From Curtobacterium sp. VKM Ac-1376 (GTDB lineage: Bacteria; Actinomycetota; Actinomycetes; Actinomycetales; Microbacteriaceae), in the NCBI RefSeq assembly GCF_015351025.1, contig NZ_JADKRV010000004.1, forward strand, positions 1 to 64,000: 64,000 nucleotides of DNA. The letters are read 5' to 3'. The translations under genes were made by a program, and so were the position numbers. Shown here piece by piece: positions 27,534-34,943 of this stretch. Under the pieces are notes generated by a model, which was given only the letters and a program-made list of their open reading frames with translations, made no database searches and was not told where the DNA came from. Position 1 is the stretch's first letter. The number at the start of each line of letters is the position of its first letter.

Positions 27534-28165
27534 TGCTTCACCCGCTTCGGCGCACCCGGCACCGTGACGTCGGGGTCGCGCAGGTACAGGGGCGTGTCCT
27601 GGTCGAACGCCGCGCCGGACGCGAGCCGGTCCGCGGCGAGCGCCCCGAGCCTCCAGGCCGGGATGGACAGGGCGGTCACGCGGTCCCAGCCCACCGCTTC
27701 GGGCCGGGAGGCACGGATCGCCTCGTCGAGATCGGCCGGCTTGGCGAGACCCGGGCCCGCAACCCGGGTGCCGGTCTGGTCGTACGCGCTCCAGTAGACC
27801 TCGCGGCGGCGGGCGTCCGTCAGGACGACGAACGGGACGGCGAGCCCGTCCGCACGCTGGTCTGCGGCGACGGCGTCGTGGCTGACGAGTGGTAGGACGG
27901 GGACGCCGACCGCTGCGGCGAAGGTGCGGGCGGCGGCGATGCCGACGCGCAGTCCGGTGAACGGGCCGGGTCCCATGCCGGCGACGACGCCCGTGACGTC
28001 CGCGCCGGTGAGGCCGGCCTCGGCCAGCGTGTCGGCCAGGAACGGGCCGATGACCTCGGCGTGCCGACGGCTGTCCTCGGTGTCGCGGGTCGCGAGGGCC
28101 TGGCCGGTGGCCGGGTCGACGACGGCGACGGACGTTCCGGCGGAGGTGTCGATCGCGAGCAGCAC
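27530..28165 (-). CDS. tsaB: tRNA t6A synthesis protein TsaB
   Basis: TsaB is the inactive ASKHA paralogue that dimerises with TsaD. The 211-residue protein begins VLLAIDTSAGTSVAVVD and has VTGVVAGMGPGPFTGLRVGIAAARTFA, the signature of the family, then LTDARRREVYW. The GTG at 28165 is chosen because a TACGAT box lies 6 nt before it and homology starts here; the larger open frame reads across tsaE. It is separated from tsaE by 43 nt and coupled to rimI. Confidence 0.92.
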   Translation of the reverse strand: MLLAIDTSAGTSVAVVDPATGQALATRDTEDSRRHAEVIGPFLADTLAEAGLTGADVTGVVAGMGPGPFTGLRVGIAAARTFAAAVGVPVLPLVSHDAVAADQRADGLAVPFVVLTDARRREVYWSAYDQTGTRVAGPGLAKPADLDEAIRASRPEAVGWDRVTALSIPAWRLGALAADRLASGAAFDQDTPLYLRDPDVTVPGAPKRVKQ

Positions 28166-28171
28166 CCGTCC

Positions 28172-28177
28172 ATCGTA
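28172..28177 (-). promoter_or_regulatory. Leaderless -10 box for tsaB-rimI-tsaD
   Basis: TACGAT on the minus strand, 6 nt before the tsaB GTG. It could start an internal transcript within the longer glmS operon. Confidence 0.4.
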
Positions 28178-28208
28178 GGCGGCTCCGCCGACCGAACCGG
28201 TGGTGGTG

Positions 28209-28715
28209 TCAGAGGGCCACGCCTGCCCAGCGCGGGCCGGTGGCGGTGACCAGGACGCGGCGGGGCTCGTCGGGGACGTCGTCCGGGTCGTGGTCGACCC
28301 GGACGTCGTCCGCGCCGGTCGCACGGGTGATCTCGACGTCGAGCACGCTGTCGCTGATGCCGTCGACCATGCCGCGTCCCCACTCGACGACGACGATCGC
28401 GGCGTCCCAGTCGAGGTCGAGGTCGTCGAGCTCCACCGGGTCGGACAGCCGGTAGGCGTCGACGTGCACCAGGTCCGGGCCGGCCGTCGTGGGGTGTGTC
28501 CGGGCGAGCACGAACGTCGGGCTGGACACCTGGCCCCGAGCACCGAGCGCTGCGCCGAGGCCGCGGGTCAGCGTCGTCTTCCCGGCACCGAGCGGCCCGG
28601 TCAGCACGACGAGGTCTCCGGCGCGCAGGACTGCGGCGAGTCGCGCGCCGAGTTCCCCCATCGCCTCGGTGCTGTGGACGGTGGTGTCGAGCAGGACGTG
28701 CGCCGGGTCGGTCAC
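28209..28715 (-). CDS. tsaE: tRNA t6A synthesis ATPase TsaE
   Basis: A P-loop ATPase of the t6A complex, 168 residues. Walker A is LTGPLGAGKTTLTRGLG (about residue 36), followed by QVSSPTFVLARTHP and LVHVDAYRLSDPVELDDLDLD, then VVVEWGRGMVDGI, all diagnostic of TsaE. It overlaps alr by 4 nt, a common actinobacterial pairing. Confidence 0.93.
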   Translation of the reverse strand: MTDPAHVLLDTTVHSTEAMGELGARLAAVLRAGDLVVLTGPLGAGKTTLTRGLGAALGARGQVSSPTFVLARTHPTTAGPDLVHVDAYRLSDPVELDDLDLDWDAAIVVVEWGRGMVDGISDSVLDVEITRATGADDVRVDHDPDDVPDEPRRVLVTATGPRWAGVAL

Positions 28716-29878
28716 GGCCGCTCGCCTCGCAGGTAGGCGCCGACCCGTCCCTCGACCTCGTGCCCCTCGTAGACCCGGGGCACACGGCTGCCGATCCGGC
28801 AGACGATCTCCTCGCCGATGGTGTCGAGCGCCCGGCCCCAGTCGAGCACGGTCATCTCGTCGTGCTCGCCGGTGCCGAAGAGCACCACGGTGTCGCCGGT
28901 CTGCACGTCATCGTCGCCGACGTCCACCAGGAACTGGTCCATCGCCACGCGGCCGGCGATCGGGTAGCGTTTGCCGCCGATCGCGACCTCGATGCGGCCC
29001 TGCGCCAGACGTGGGACCCCGTCCGCGTAGCCGACGGGCACGAGCGCGAGGGTGGTCTCCGTCGCCGTGCGGTACGTGTAGTCGTACGAGACACCGGTGT
29101 CGACGGGGACCCGCTTCGTCTTCGCGACCGAGGCCGTCAGGGTCATCACCGGCTCGAGCCCGAGGTCCGCCGCCGAGACGCCGTCGGCCCCCGGGATCCC
29201 GAACAGGTTCGCGCCCATCCGGACCATGTCCTTCCGGAACTCCTTGCGCTCCAGGCCCGCGAGTGACGCGGCGACGTGCTCCATCGGGACGTCGAGCCCC
29301 AGGTCCTCGGCGATCTCGATCGCGGCGTCGAAGACGGCGACCGCGGCGCTGTCCTCGTGGTCGGACGACTCCGCCAGGTGCGTGTACGCGGCGACGACCT
29401 CGATGCGGCCGTTCCGCTGGGCGTCCCGCGCGAGCTCGACGAGCGCCGGCCAGTCCGCCGGGGTCGCGCCGTCGCGGTGCAGGCCCGAGTCGACGCCCAG
29501 GTGCACGCGAGCCGGACGCTGGTCGACGGCGTCGACGATGCGCTGCAGCTCGGCGACGTTCGAGACGCCGAGGTCGACGGCGGAGTCGACGGCGTCGCGG
29601 AACTCCAGGTCGGGATCGTGCTGCCAGGTGAACAGGTGGACGTCCTCGCCGACACCGATCGACCGGAGGCGCAGGGCTGCCGGGACAGTCAGGACACCGA
29701 TCCAGCGGATGCCGGCGTCCACCGCGGCGAGCGCGATCGGCTCGAGGCCGTGCCCGTACGCGTCGGCCTTCATGATCGCCATGACCGACACGGGGTCCAT
29801 CCACTCGCGGACCAGGTCGAGGTTCGCGCGGTAGGCGTCGAGGTCGATGCGCGCCTGACGCAGGGGTGCGGAGCTCAC
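28712..29878 (-). CDS. alr: Alanine racemase (copy 1)
   Basis: PLP-dependent alanine racemase supplying D-alanine for peptidoglycan. The 388-residue protein has the PLP-lysine motif MAIMKADAYGHGLEPIA (about residue 37) and the second catalytic Tyr in VSYDYTYRTATET, with PVGYADGVPR after it. Thus both catalytic residues are present. It directly follows another full-length alanine racemase gene, overlapping it by 4 nt. This upstream-of-tsaE copy occupies the usual actinobacterial alr position. Confidence 0.92.
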   Translation of the reverse strand: MSSAPLRQARIDLDAYRANLDLVREWMDPVSVMAIMKADAYGHGLEPIALAAVDAGIRWIGVLTVPAALRLRSIGVGEDVHLFTWQHDPDLEFRDAVDSAVDLGVSNVAELQRIVDAVDQRPARVHLGVDSGLHRDGATPADWPALVELARDAQRNGRIEVVAAYTHLAESSDHEDSAAVAVFDAAIEIAEDLGLDVPMEHVAASLAGLERKEFRKDMVRMGANLFGIPGADGVSAADLGLEPVMTLTASVAKTKRVPVDTGVSYDYTYRTATETTLALVPVGYADGVPRLAQGRIEVAIGGKRYPIAGRVAMDQFLVDVGDDDVQTGDTVVLFGTGEHDEMTVLDWGRALDTIGEEIVCRIGSRVPRVYEGHEVEGRVGAYLRGERP

Positions 29879-30978
29879 GTCGTCCTCCGTTCCACGCTGC
29901 GGCCGACCCGGGCGACCACCTCGTAGTTGATCGTGCCGATGGCGTCGGCCCAGTCCTCGACGGCGGGGTCACCGTTCGCGGGGTCACCCCAGAGCACAGC
30001 TTCGTCACCGACCCGCACGTCGGCGTCACCGATGTCCACGTGCATGGCGTTCATGGCGATCCGGCCGACCACCGGGAACAGCCGGTCGCCGATGCGGACC
30101 GAGACCCGGTTGCCGAAGTCACGGTCGAACCCGTCAGCGTACCCGAGTCCGATGACCGCCAGGCGGGTGTCCGTCTCGGCACGCCAGGTGTAGCCGTAGG
30201 AGACGCCATCGCCGGCGCTGGCCGGCACGGTGCGCAGCACGGCGGCGGTGACCCGCATCGCCGGGCGCAGGCCCAGGTCGGCCGAGGTGCGGCCCTCGAA
30301 GGGGCTCAGCCCGTACAGGGCGAGACCCACGCGGGACAGGTCGTGGCGGGTCTCCGGCACGGCGAGGCTCGCGGCGCTGGCGGCGAGGTGCACCACGTCC
30401 GGCACGATGCCGTTCGCGGCCAGTCCGTCGAGGGCGCGCTGCAGTGCGGCGTCCTGGTCGAGGTCCTCGGTGCGCGACGCGTTCGACAGGTGCGACATGA
30501 GTCCCTCGACGCGGGTGCGGTTCCCGCCGCGGGTCAGGGCGCCGGCGGTGGCGAAGAGCTCTGCCCACTCGGACTCGACCGCGCCGTTGCGGCTCAGTCC
30601 GGTGTCGACGCACAGGTGCACGGCACGGACGTCGGAGTCGGCGGCGGCGGAGAGCTGCTCGACGCTCGACACCGCCGGCGTGATGTCGTACTGCGCGGCG
30701 CGCCGGAAGTCCTCGTCGGGGGCGTGCAACCAGGCGAGGATCCGGACACCCTCGTCGATGCCGCCCTGGCGCAGCGCGACGGCCTCGTCGATGTCCGCCA
30801 CACCGAGCCACTCGGCCCCGGCGTCGACGAACGCCTGCGCGGCGCCGACCGCCCCGTGGCCGTACGCGTTGGCCTTCACGACCGCGATGACCCCGGCCGG
30901 GGCGACCTGCTCGGCGATGGTCGCGTAGTTCTCGATCAGGGCCTCACGGTCGAGCGTGATCCCGGTGAACGCAGTCAC
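29875..30978 (-). CDS. Alanine racemase (copy 2)
   Basis: A second complete alanine racemase, 367 residues, only moderately similar to copy 1. The PLP-lysine motif is GVIAVVKANAYGHGAVGAA and the catalytic Tyr lies in VSYGYTWRAETDT with GLGYADGFDRDFG. The order acpS-alr resembles that of many Firmicutes and actinobacteria. Both copies look functional, so the products may differ in substrate (another amino acid) or in expression, or may form a heterodimer. It overlaps acpS and copy 1 by 4 nt each. Confidence 0.9.
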   Translation of the reverse strand: MTAFTGITLDREALIENYATIAEQVAPAGVIAVVKANAYGHGAVGAAQAFVDAGAEWLGVADIDEAVALRQGGIDEGVRILAWLHAPDEDFRRAAQYDITPAVSSVEQLSAAADSDVRAVHLCVDTGLSRNGAVESEWAELFATAGALTRGGNRTRVEGLMSHLSNASRTEDLDQDAALQRALDGLAANGIVPDVVHLAASAASLAVPETRHDLSRVGLALYGLSPFEGRTSADLGLRPAMRVTAAVLRTVPASAGDGVSYGYTWRAETDTRLAVIGLGYADGFDRDFGNRVSVRIGDRLFPVVGRIAMNAMHVDIGDADVRVGDEAVLWGDPANGDPAVEDWADAIGTINYEVVARVGRSVERRTT

Positions 30979-31391
30979 TGATCCGTTCCTCCCAGAACCA
31001 CGTCTGTTCCTTCCAGGACCACGTCTGTTCCCTCCAGGACCACGAACGCGGTTGCGATCCCTCCATCATGGGAGAGCGAGAGGTGCACCGACGTGACGCC
31101 ACGCGCATCCGCCACCTGCCGCGCGCCCTGGTGCAGCGTCAGCGACGGGTTCCGCTGGTCGTCGGACACGACCTCGAGGTCCTGCCAGCTGAGTCCGGCG
31201 CTCGACCCGAACGCCTTGATCAGCGCCTCCTTCGCGGCGAACCGTGCCGCGAGCGACGCGATCGGCCGGGGTTCACCGTCACGGAGCTGCTCCGACGGGG
31301 TGAACAACCGCGCGCGCATGGCCGGGGTGCGCGACAGCACCCGCTCGAACCGCTCCAGGTCGACCACGTCGACCCCGATGCCGATGATCAC
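30975..31391 (-). CDS. acpS: Holo-acyl-carrier-protein synthase
   Basis: AcpS transfers 4'-phosphopantetheine from CoA to acyl carrier protein. The 138-residue protein has the Mg2+ site IIGIGVDVVDLERFERVL (about residues 2-19) and RFAAKEALIKAFG (about 49-61). The last 22 residues are a 7-residue tandem repeat (VLEGTDV, VLEGTDV, VLGGTDQ) that is not part of the fold. The gene starts 6 nt after the glmS stop and overlaps alr copy 2 by 4 nt. Confidence 0.93.
   Translation of the reverse strand: MIIGIGVDVVDLERFERVLSRTPAMRARLFTPSEQLRDGEPRPIASLAARFAAKEALIKAFGSSAGLSWQDLEVVSDDQRNPSLTLHQGARQVADARGVTSVHLSLSHDGGIATAFVVLEGTDVVLEGTDVVLGGTDQ
30989..31046. repeat. 21-bp tandem repeat at the acpS 3' end
   Basis: About 2.7 near-identical 21-bp units (core CAGGACCACGTCTGTTCC) in frame with acpS. 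They encode its repeated heptapeptide tail. Confidence 0.85.
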
Positions 31392-31397
31392 GTCCGA

Positions 31398-33245
31398 CTA
31401 CTCGACGGTGACCGACTTCGCGAGGTTGCGCGGCTGGTCCACGTCGAGGCCCTTCGCCGCGGCGAGCTCCATGCCGAACATGTGCAGCGGCGCCACGGCG
31501 AGCAGCGGCTCGAACAGCGGCGTCGCGAGCGGGATCCGCAGGACCTCGTCGGCGAAGGGCAGCACGGCGGCGTCGCCCTCTTCCGCGATGGCGATCACCC
31601 GGGCACCGCGGGCGCGGATCTCCTGGATGTTCGACACGACCTTGGGGTGCAGCGACCGCGGGTCGCGGGGCGACGGCACGATGACGAAGACGATCTGGCC
31701 GGGCTCGATGAGCGCGATCGGGCCGTGCTTGAGCTCGCCGGCGGCGAAGCCCTCTGCGTGGATGTACGCGAGCTCCTTGAGCTTCAACGCACCCTCGAGC
31801 GCGATCGGGTACCCGACGTGCCGGCCGAGGAACAGGACGCTCCTGGTGTCCGCCATCCAGCGAGCCAGGTCCTTGATGCCGGCGGCGTCGTCGATGGTCT
31901 GCTGCAGCTTCGGCGCGAGCCCCTCGAGCTCGGCGACCTGCTCCGCGATCTGCTCCGTGGTGAGCGTGCCGCGCAGCGTCGCCAGGTGCAGCCCGAGCAG
32001 GTACAGCGCGACGCCCTGCGCGATGAACGCCTTCGTCGAGGCGACGGCGACCTCGGGCCCGGCGTGCGTGTAGATCACCGCGTCGGACTCACGCGGGATC
32101 GTCGCGCCCTGGGTGTTGCAGATCGACAGGACCTGCGCGCCCTGCTCGCGGGCGTACTTGACGGCCATGAGCGTGTCCATGGTCTCGCCGGACTGGCTGA
32201 TCGAGACGACCAGGGTGCGCTCGTTCAGTACCGGGTCGCGGTAGCGGAACTCGTGCGCGAGCTCGACCTCGACCGGGATCCGAGCCCACTGCTCGATGGC
32301 GTACTTGCCGAGGATGCCGGCGTAGGCCGCGGTGCCGCACGCGATCACGATGACCCGGTCGACGGTCGCCAGGCGCTCGGCGATCGGGTCGAGGTCGGTC
32401 AGCGTGACGGCGCCGTCGTGCACGCGGCCGAGGATCGTCTTGGCGACGGCCTCGGGCTCCTCGCTGATCTCCTTCGCCATGAACGAGGACCAACCGCCCT
32501 TGTCGGCGGCGGAGGCGTCCCAGTTCACCTCGAACTCGCTCGGCGTGGCCGGGGTGCCGTCGAAGTGGATGACGTCGACGCCGTCGGGGCGGATCGTGGC
32601 GATCTCGTCCTGCCCGATCGACAGCGCGCGCTGCGTGTAGGCGACGAACGCGGCGACGTCCGAGCCCATGAAGTTCTCGCCGTCGCCGAGCCCGACCACC
32701 AGGGGCGAGTTGCGACGGGCGCCGACGACGACGCCGGGCTGGTCGGCGTGCACGACGAGAAGCGTGAACGCGCCCTCGAGTCGCTGCACGGCCTGCTGCA
32801 TGGCGGCGGTCAGGTCACCGGTCTCGCGGAACGCGCGGCCGACCAGGTGGGCGGCGACCTCGGAGTCGGTCTCGCTGCGGAACGTGGTGCCCTCGGCCTG
32901 CAGTTCGGCGCGCAGCTCGGAGAAGTTCTCGATGATGCCGTTGTGGATGAGCGCGAGCTTGTCGCCGTCGGCCAGGTGCGGGTGCGCGTTGCCGTCGGTC
33001 GGGCCACCGTGGGTCGCCCAACGGGTGTGCCCGATGCCGGTCGTGCCGTCCGGGATCGGCGACGACTCGAGCTCGTCGACCAGGGCCTGGAGCTTGCCCG
33101 CCTTCTTGGCGGACACGAGGTCTCCGGCCGGGTCGACGACGGCGATGCCCGCCGAGTCGTAGCCGCGGTACTCGAGGCGGCGGAGCCCACCGAGGAGGAC
33201 GTCCTGGCTGCTGTTGCTGCCGACGTAGCCGACGATTCCACACAT
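31398..33245 (-). CDS. glmS: Glutamine-fructose-6-phosphate aminotransferase (isomerising)
   Basis: GlmS makes glucosamine-6-phosphate from fructose-6-phosphate and glutamine, the first step to UDP-GlcNAc. The 615-residue protein starts with the mature nucleophile Cys in MCGIVGYVGS and has the Ntn-hydrolase glutaminase domain (1-240) and two SIS domains (about 290-430, 460-600) with ACGTAAYAG and SISQSGETMDT. It ends in LAKSVTVE, the usual terminus. The ATG at 33245 is fixed by the required Cys2 and by a TAGGAT box 7 nt upstream. First gene of the long glmS-tsaD operon. Confidence 0.97.
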   Translation of the reverse strand: MCGIVGYVGSNSSQDVLLGGLRRLEYRGYDSAGIAVVDPAGDLVSAKKAGKLQALVDELESSPIPDGTTGIGHTRWATHGGPTDGNAHPHLADGDKLALIHNGIIENFSELRAELQAEGTTFRSETDSEVAAHLVGRAFRETGDLTAAMQQAVQRLEGAFTLLVVHADQPGVVVGARRNSPLVVGLGDGENFMGSDVAAFVAYTQRALSIGQDEIATIRPDGVDVIHFDGTPATPSEFEVNWDASAADKGGWSSFMAKEISEEPEAVAKTILGRVHDGAVTLTDLDPIAERLATVDRVIVIACGTAAYAGILGKYAIEQWARIPVEVELAHEFRYRDPVLNERTLVVSISQSGETMDTLMAVKYAREQGAQVLSICNTQGATIPRESDAVIYTHAGPEVAVASTKAFIAQGVALYLLGLHLATLRGTLTTEQIAEQVAELEGLAPKLQQTIDDAAGIKDLARWMADTRSVLFLGRHVGYPIALEGALKLKELAYIHAEGFAAGELKHGPIALIEPGQIVFVIVPSPRDPRSLHPKVVSNIQEIRARGARVIAIAEEGDAAVLPFADEVLRIPLATPLFEPLLAVAPLHMFGMELAAAKGLDVDQPRNLAKSVTVE

Positions 33246-33252
33246 GGGACCG

Positions 33253-33258
33253 ATCCTA
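33253..33258 (-). promoter_or_regulatory. Leaderless -10 box for the glmS operon
   Basis: TAGGAT on the minus strand, 7 nt before the glmS ATG. A leaderless message leaves no room for a glmS ribozyme, and none is visible. Confidence 0.5.
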
Positions 33259-33302
33259 CGGTCTGCCTGGACGCCGACCCTGCGAAGTCCCGGGGGTGGG
33301 GA

Positions 33303-33308
33303 TAACGT
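33303..33308 (+). promoter_or_regulatory. Leaderless -10 box for gpx
   Basis: TAACGT lies 7 nt before the ATG at 33316, divergent from glmS. Confidence 0.45.
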
Positions 33309-33315
33309 TTCGGCC

Positions 33316-33801
33316 ATGGGACGCTTCGACGACATCGGCATCACCACGCTGCACGGCGAGGACACCACGTTCGGCGCCTACGCCGACAAGGCCGTCCTGG
33401 TCGTGAACGTCGCGTCCCGGTGCGGTCTGGCTCCGCAGTACGAGCAGCTCGAGGCCCTGCAGAAGCAGTACGGCCCGCGCGGTTTCACGGTCCTCGGGTT
33501 CCCGAGCAACCAGTTCCTGCAGGAGCTCGGTTCGTCCGAGGCCATCGACGAGTACTGCTCCACCACGTGGGGTGTCACGTTCCCGATGTCCGAGAAGGTC
33601 AAGGTGAACGGCAAGAGCACCCACCCGCTCTACCAGGCGCTCAAGGAGACCCCCGACGCCGACGGCAAGGCCGGGCGGGTCGCGTGGAACTTCGAGAAGT
33701 TCCTCGTCGCCCCCGACGGCAGCGTCACCCGCTTCCGCCCGACCACGAAGCCGGACGCCCCCGAGGTCGTCGCCGCCATCGAGGCGGCCCTGCCCGCCTG
33801 A
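33316..33801 (+). CDS. Glutathione-peroxidase-family thiol peroxidase
   Basis: A 161-residue GPx-fold peroxidase that probably reduces hydroperoxides with thioredoxin or mycothiol, since actinobacteria lack glutathione. The peroxidatic Cys is in VVNVASRCGLAPQYEQLEAL (about residue 36). The Gln and Trp of the active site are visible in FPSNQF and VAWNFEKFLV. The position often occupied by Cys in FPCNQF is Ser here; a Cys does occur later in IDEYCSTTWGV, near the usual resolving-Cys region. The ATG is preceded by a leaderless TAACGT box. Confidence 0.92.
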   Translation: MGRFDDIGITTLHGEDTTFGAYADKAVLVVNVASRCGLAPQYEQLEALQKQYGPRGFTVLGFPSNQFLQELGSSEAIDEYCSTTWGVTFPMSEKVKVNGKSTHPLYQALKETPDADGKAGRVAWNFEKFLVAPDGSVTRFRPTTKPDAPEVVAAIEAALPA

Positions 33802-33835
33802 CGCGCCGCGTCCCACGGACGCACACCGCGCACTG

Positions 33836-33891
33836 GACGGGAGGCCCTGCTCACGTCAGCCGGTCGGCTCACGTGATCCGGGCCTCCCGTC
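33836..33891. repeat. Nested palindrome with GGGCCTCC arms
   Basis: Outer 12-bp arms 33836-33847 and 33880-33891 enclose an inner TCACGT/ACGTGA pair and a central AGCCG/CGGCT stem, so a long cruciform can form. It lies between gpx and the coaA -10 box and may terminate gpx. Confidence 0.65.
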
Positions 33892-33893
33892 TG

Positions 33894-33899
33894 TACGCT
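33894..33899 (+). promoter_or_regulatory. Leaderless -10 box for coaA
   Basis: TACGCT lies 7 nt before the coaA ATG at 33907. Confidence 0.5.
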
Positions 33900-33906
33900 C
33901 GATCCC

Positions 33907-34851
33907 ATGCCGTTCTCGGAGACCGCCGTCGCGCACCCGACCCCCTTCGTGGAGATCCCGCGGGACGACTGGTCGCAGCTCGCCCCGAAGGAGCACCTGT
34001 CGCTCACCGAGACCGAGATCGTGCAGCTGCGCGGTCTCGGCGACCGGTTGGACATGCAGGAGGTGCAGGAGGTCTACCTCCCCCTGTCGCGACTGCTCAC
34101 CCTGTACGCGGCCGGTGCACGCAACCTGCACGCCGAGACGAGCCGGTTCCTCGGTGAGCGGGCCAGCCGCACGCCGTTCGTGATCGGGGTCGCGGGGTCG
34201 GTCGCGGTCGGCAAGTCCACCGTCGCGCGTCTGCTGCGCGAGCTGACGAAGCGCTGGCCGGACACCCCTCGGGTCGAGCTGGTGACGACCGACGGCTTCC
34301 TGTACCCGAACGCCGAGCTCGAGCGACGCGGGATCATGGATCGGAAGGGCTTCCCGGAGTCGTACGACCGGCGGTCCCTGCTGCGCTTCGTGAGCCAGGT
34401 GAAGAGCGGGGCGACCGAGGTCCGTGCGCCGTACTACTCGCACCTGGTCTACGACATCGTGCCGGACGCCGAGATCGTCGTCCGGCAGCCAGACGTCCTC
34501 ATCGTCGAGGGGCTGAACGTGCTGGCACCGCCGGTGCACGGGCGGCTCGCACTGTCCGACCTGTTCGACTTCACCATCTACGTCGACGCGAAGACGAAGG
34601 ACATCGAGTCCTGGTACGTCGACCGGTTCCTCGCCCTGCAGGAGGAGGCGTTCTCGAGCCCCGACTCGTTCTTCCACCGCTTCGCCTCGCTCTCGCGTGA
34701 GGACGCCGTGCGGACCGCGACCGAGGTCTGGCGGGCGATCAACGAGCCGAACCTGCTCGAGAACGTGCTGCCCACGCGCTCCCGCGCCACCCTGGTGCTG
34801 AAGAAGGGCGCGAACCACAAGGTGAACTCCGTCCTGCTCCGCAAGATCTGA
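33907..34851 (+). CDS. coaA: Type I pantothenate kinase
   Basis: CoaA phosphorylates pantothenate, the first step of coenzyme A synthesis. The 314-residue protein has the P-loop [20 protein letters not shown] (about residue 96), then [27 protein letters not shown], diagnostic of type I kinases, and [12 protein letters not shown]. The C-terminal [16 protein letters not shown] is typical. CoA made here is the substrate of AcpS, encoded 2.5 kb away. It converges on glmM with a shared 20-bp inverted repeat between the stops. Confidence 0.96.
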   Translation: MPFSETAVAHPTPFVEIPRDDWSQLAPKEHLSLTETEIVQLRGLGDRLDMQEVQEVYLPLSRLLTLYAAGARNLHAETSRFLGERASRTPFVIGVAGSVAVGKSTVARLLRELTKRWPDTPRVELVTTDGFLYPNAELERRGIMDRKGFPESYDRRSLLRFVSQVKSGATEVRAPYYSHLVYDIVPDAEIVVRQPDVLIVEGLNVLAPPVHGRLALSDLFDFTIYVDAKTKDIESWYVDRFLALQEEAFSSPDSFFHRFASLSREDAVRTATEVWRAINEPNLLENVLPTRSRATLVLKKGANHKVNSVLLRKI

Positions 34852-34863
34852 GCTGGGGCCACG

Positions 34864-34927
34864 CGGAACCAGGTTCCGGACACCACACCAGGGAAGAACG
34901 TGGTGCTGTGTCCGGAACCTGGTTCCG
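34864..34927. terminator. Bidirectional terminator-like inverted repeat, coaA/glmM
   Basis: Perfect 20-bp arms 34864-34883 and 34908-34927 (core CGGAACCAGGTTCCGGACAC) in the 92-nt gap between convergent genes. Each arm is itself nearly palindromic (GGAACC-AGG-TTCC), so alternative folds exist. Confidence 0.7.
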
Positions 34928-34943
34928 TGAGCGGCGAACGCCC

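Noticed and set aside
27637-27655. GCCTCCAGGCCGG motif inside tsaB as a further copy of the intergenic palindrome
   Set aside because: It is a single half-site in coding sequence without an inverted partner.
33246-33315. glmS ribozyme/riboswitch upstream of glmS
   Set aside because: Only 70 nt separate glmS from the divergent gpx gene, and a -10 box sits 7 nt before the ATG, leaving no room for the ribozyme fold.
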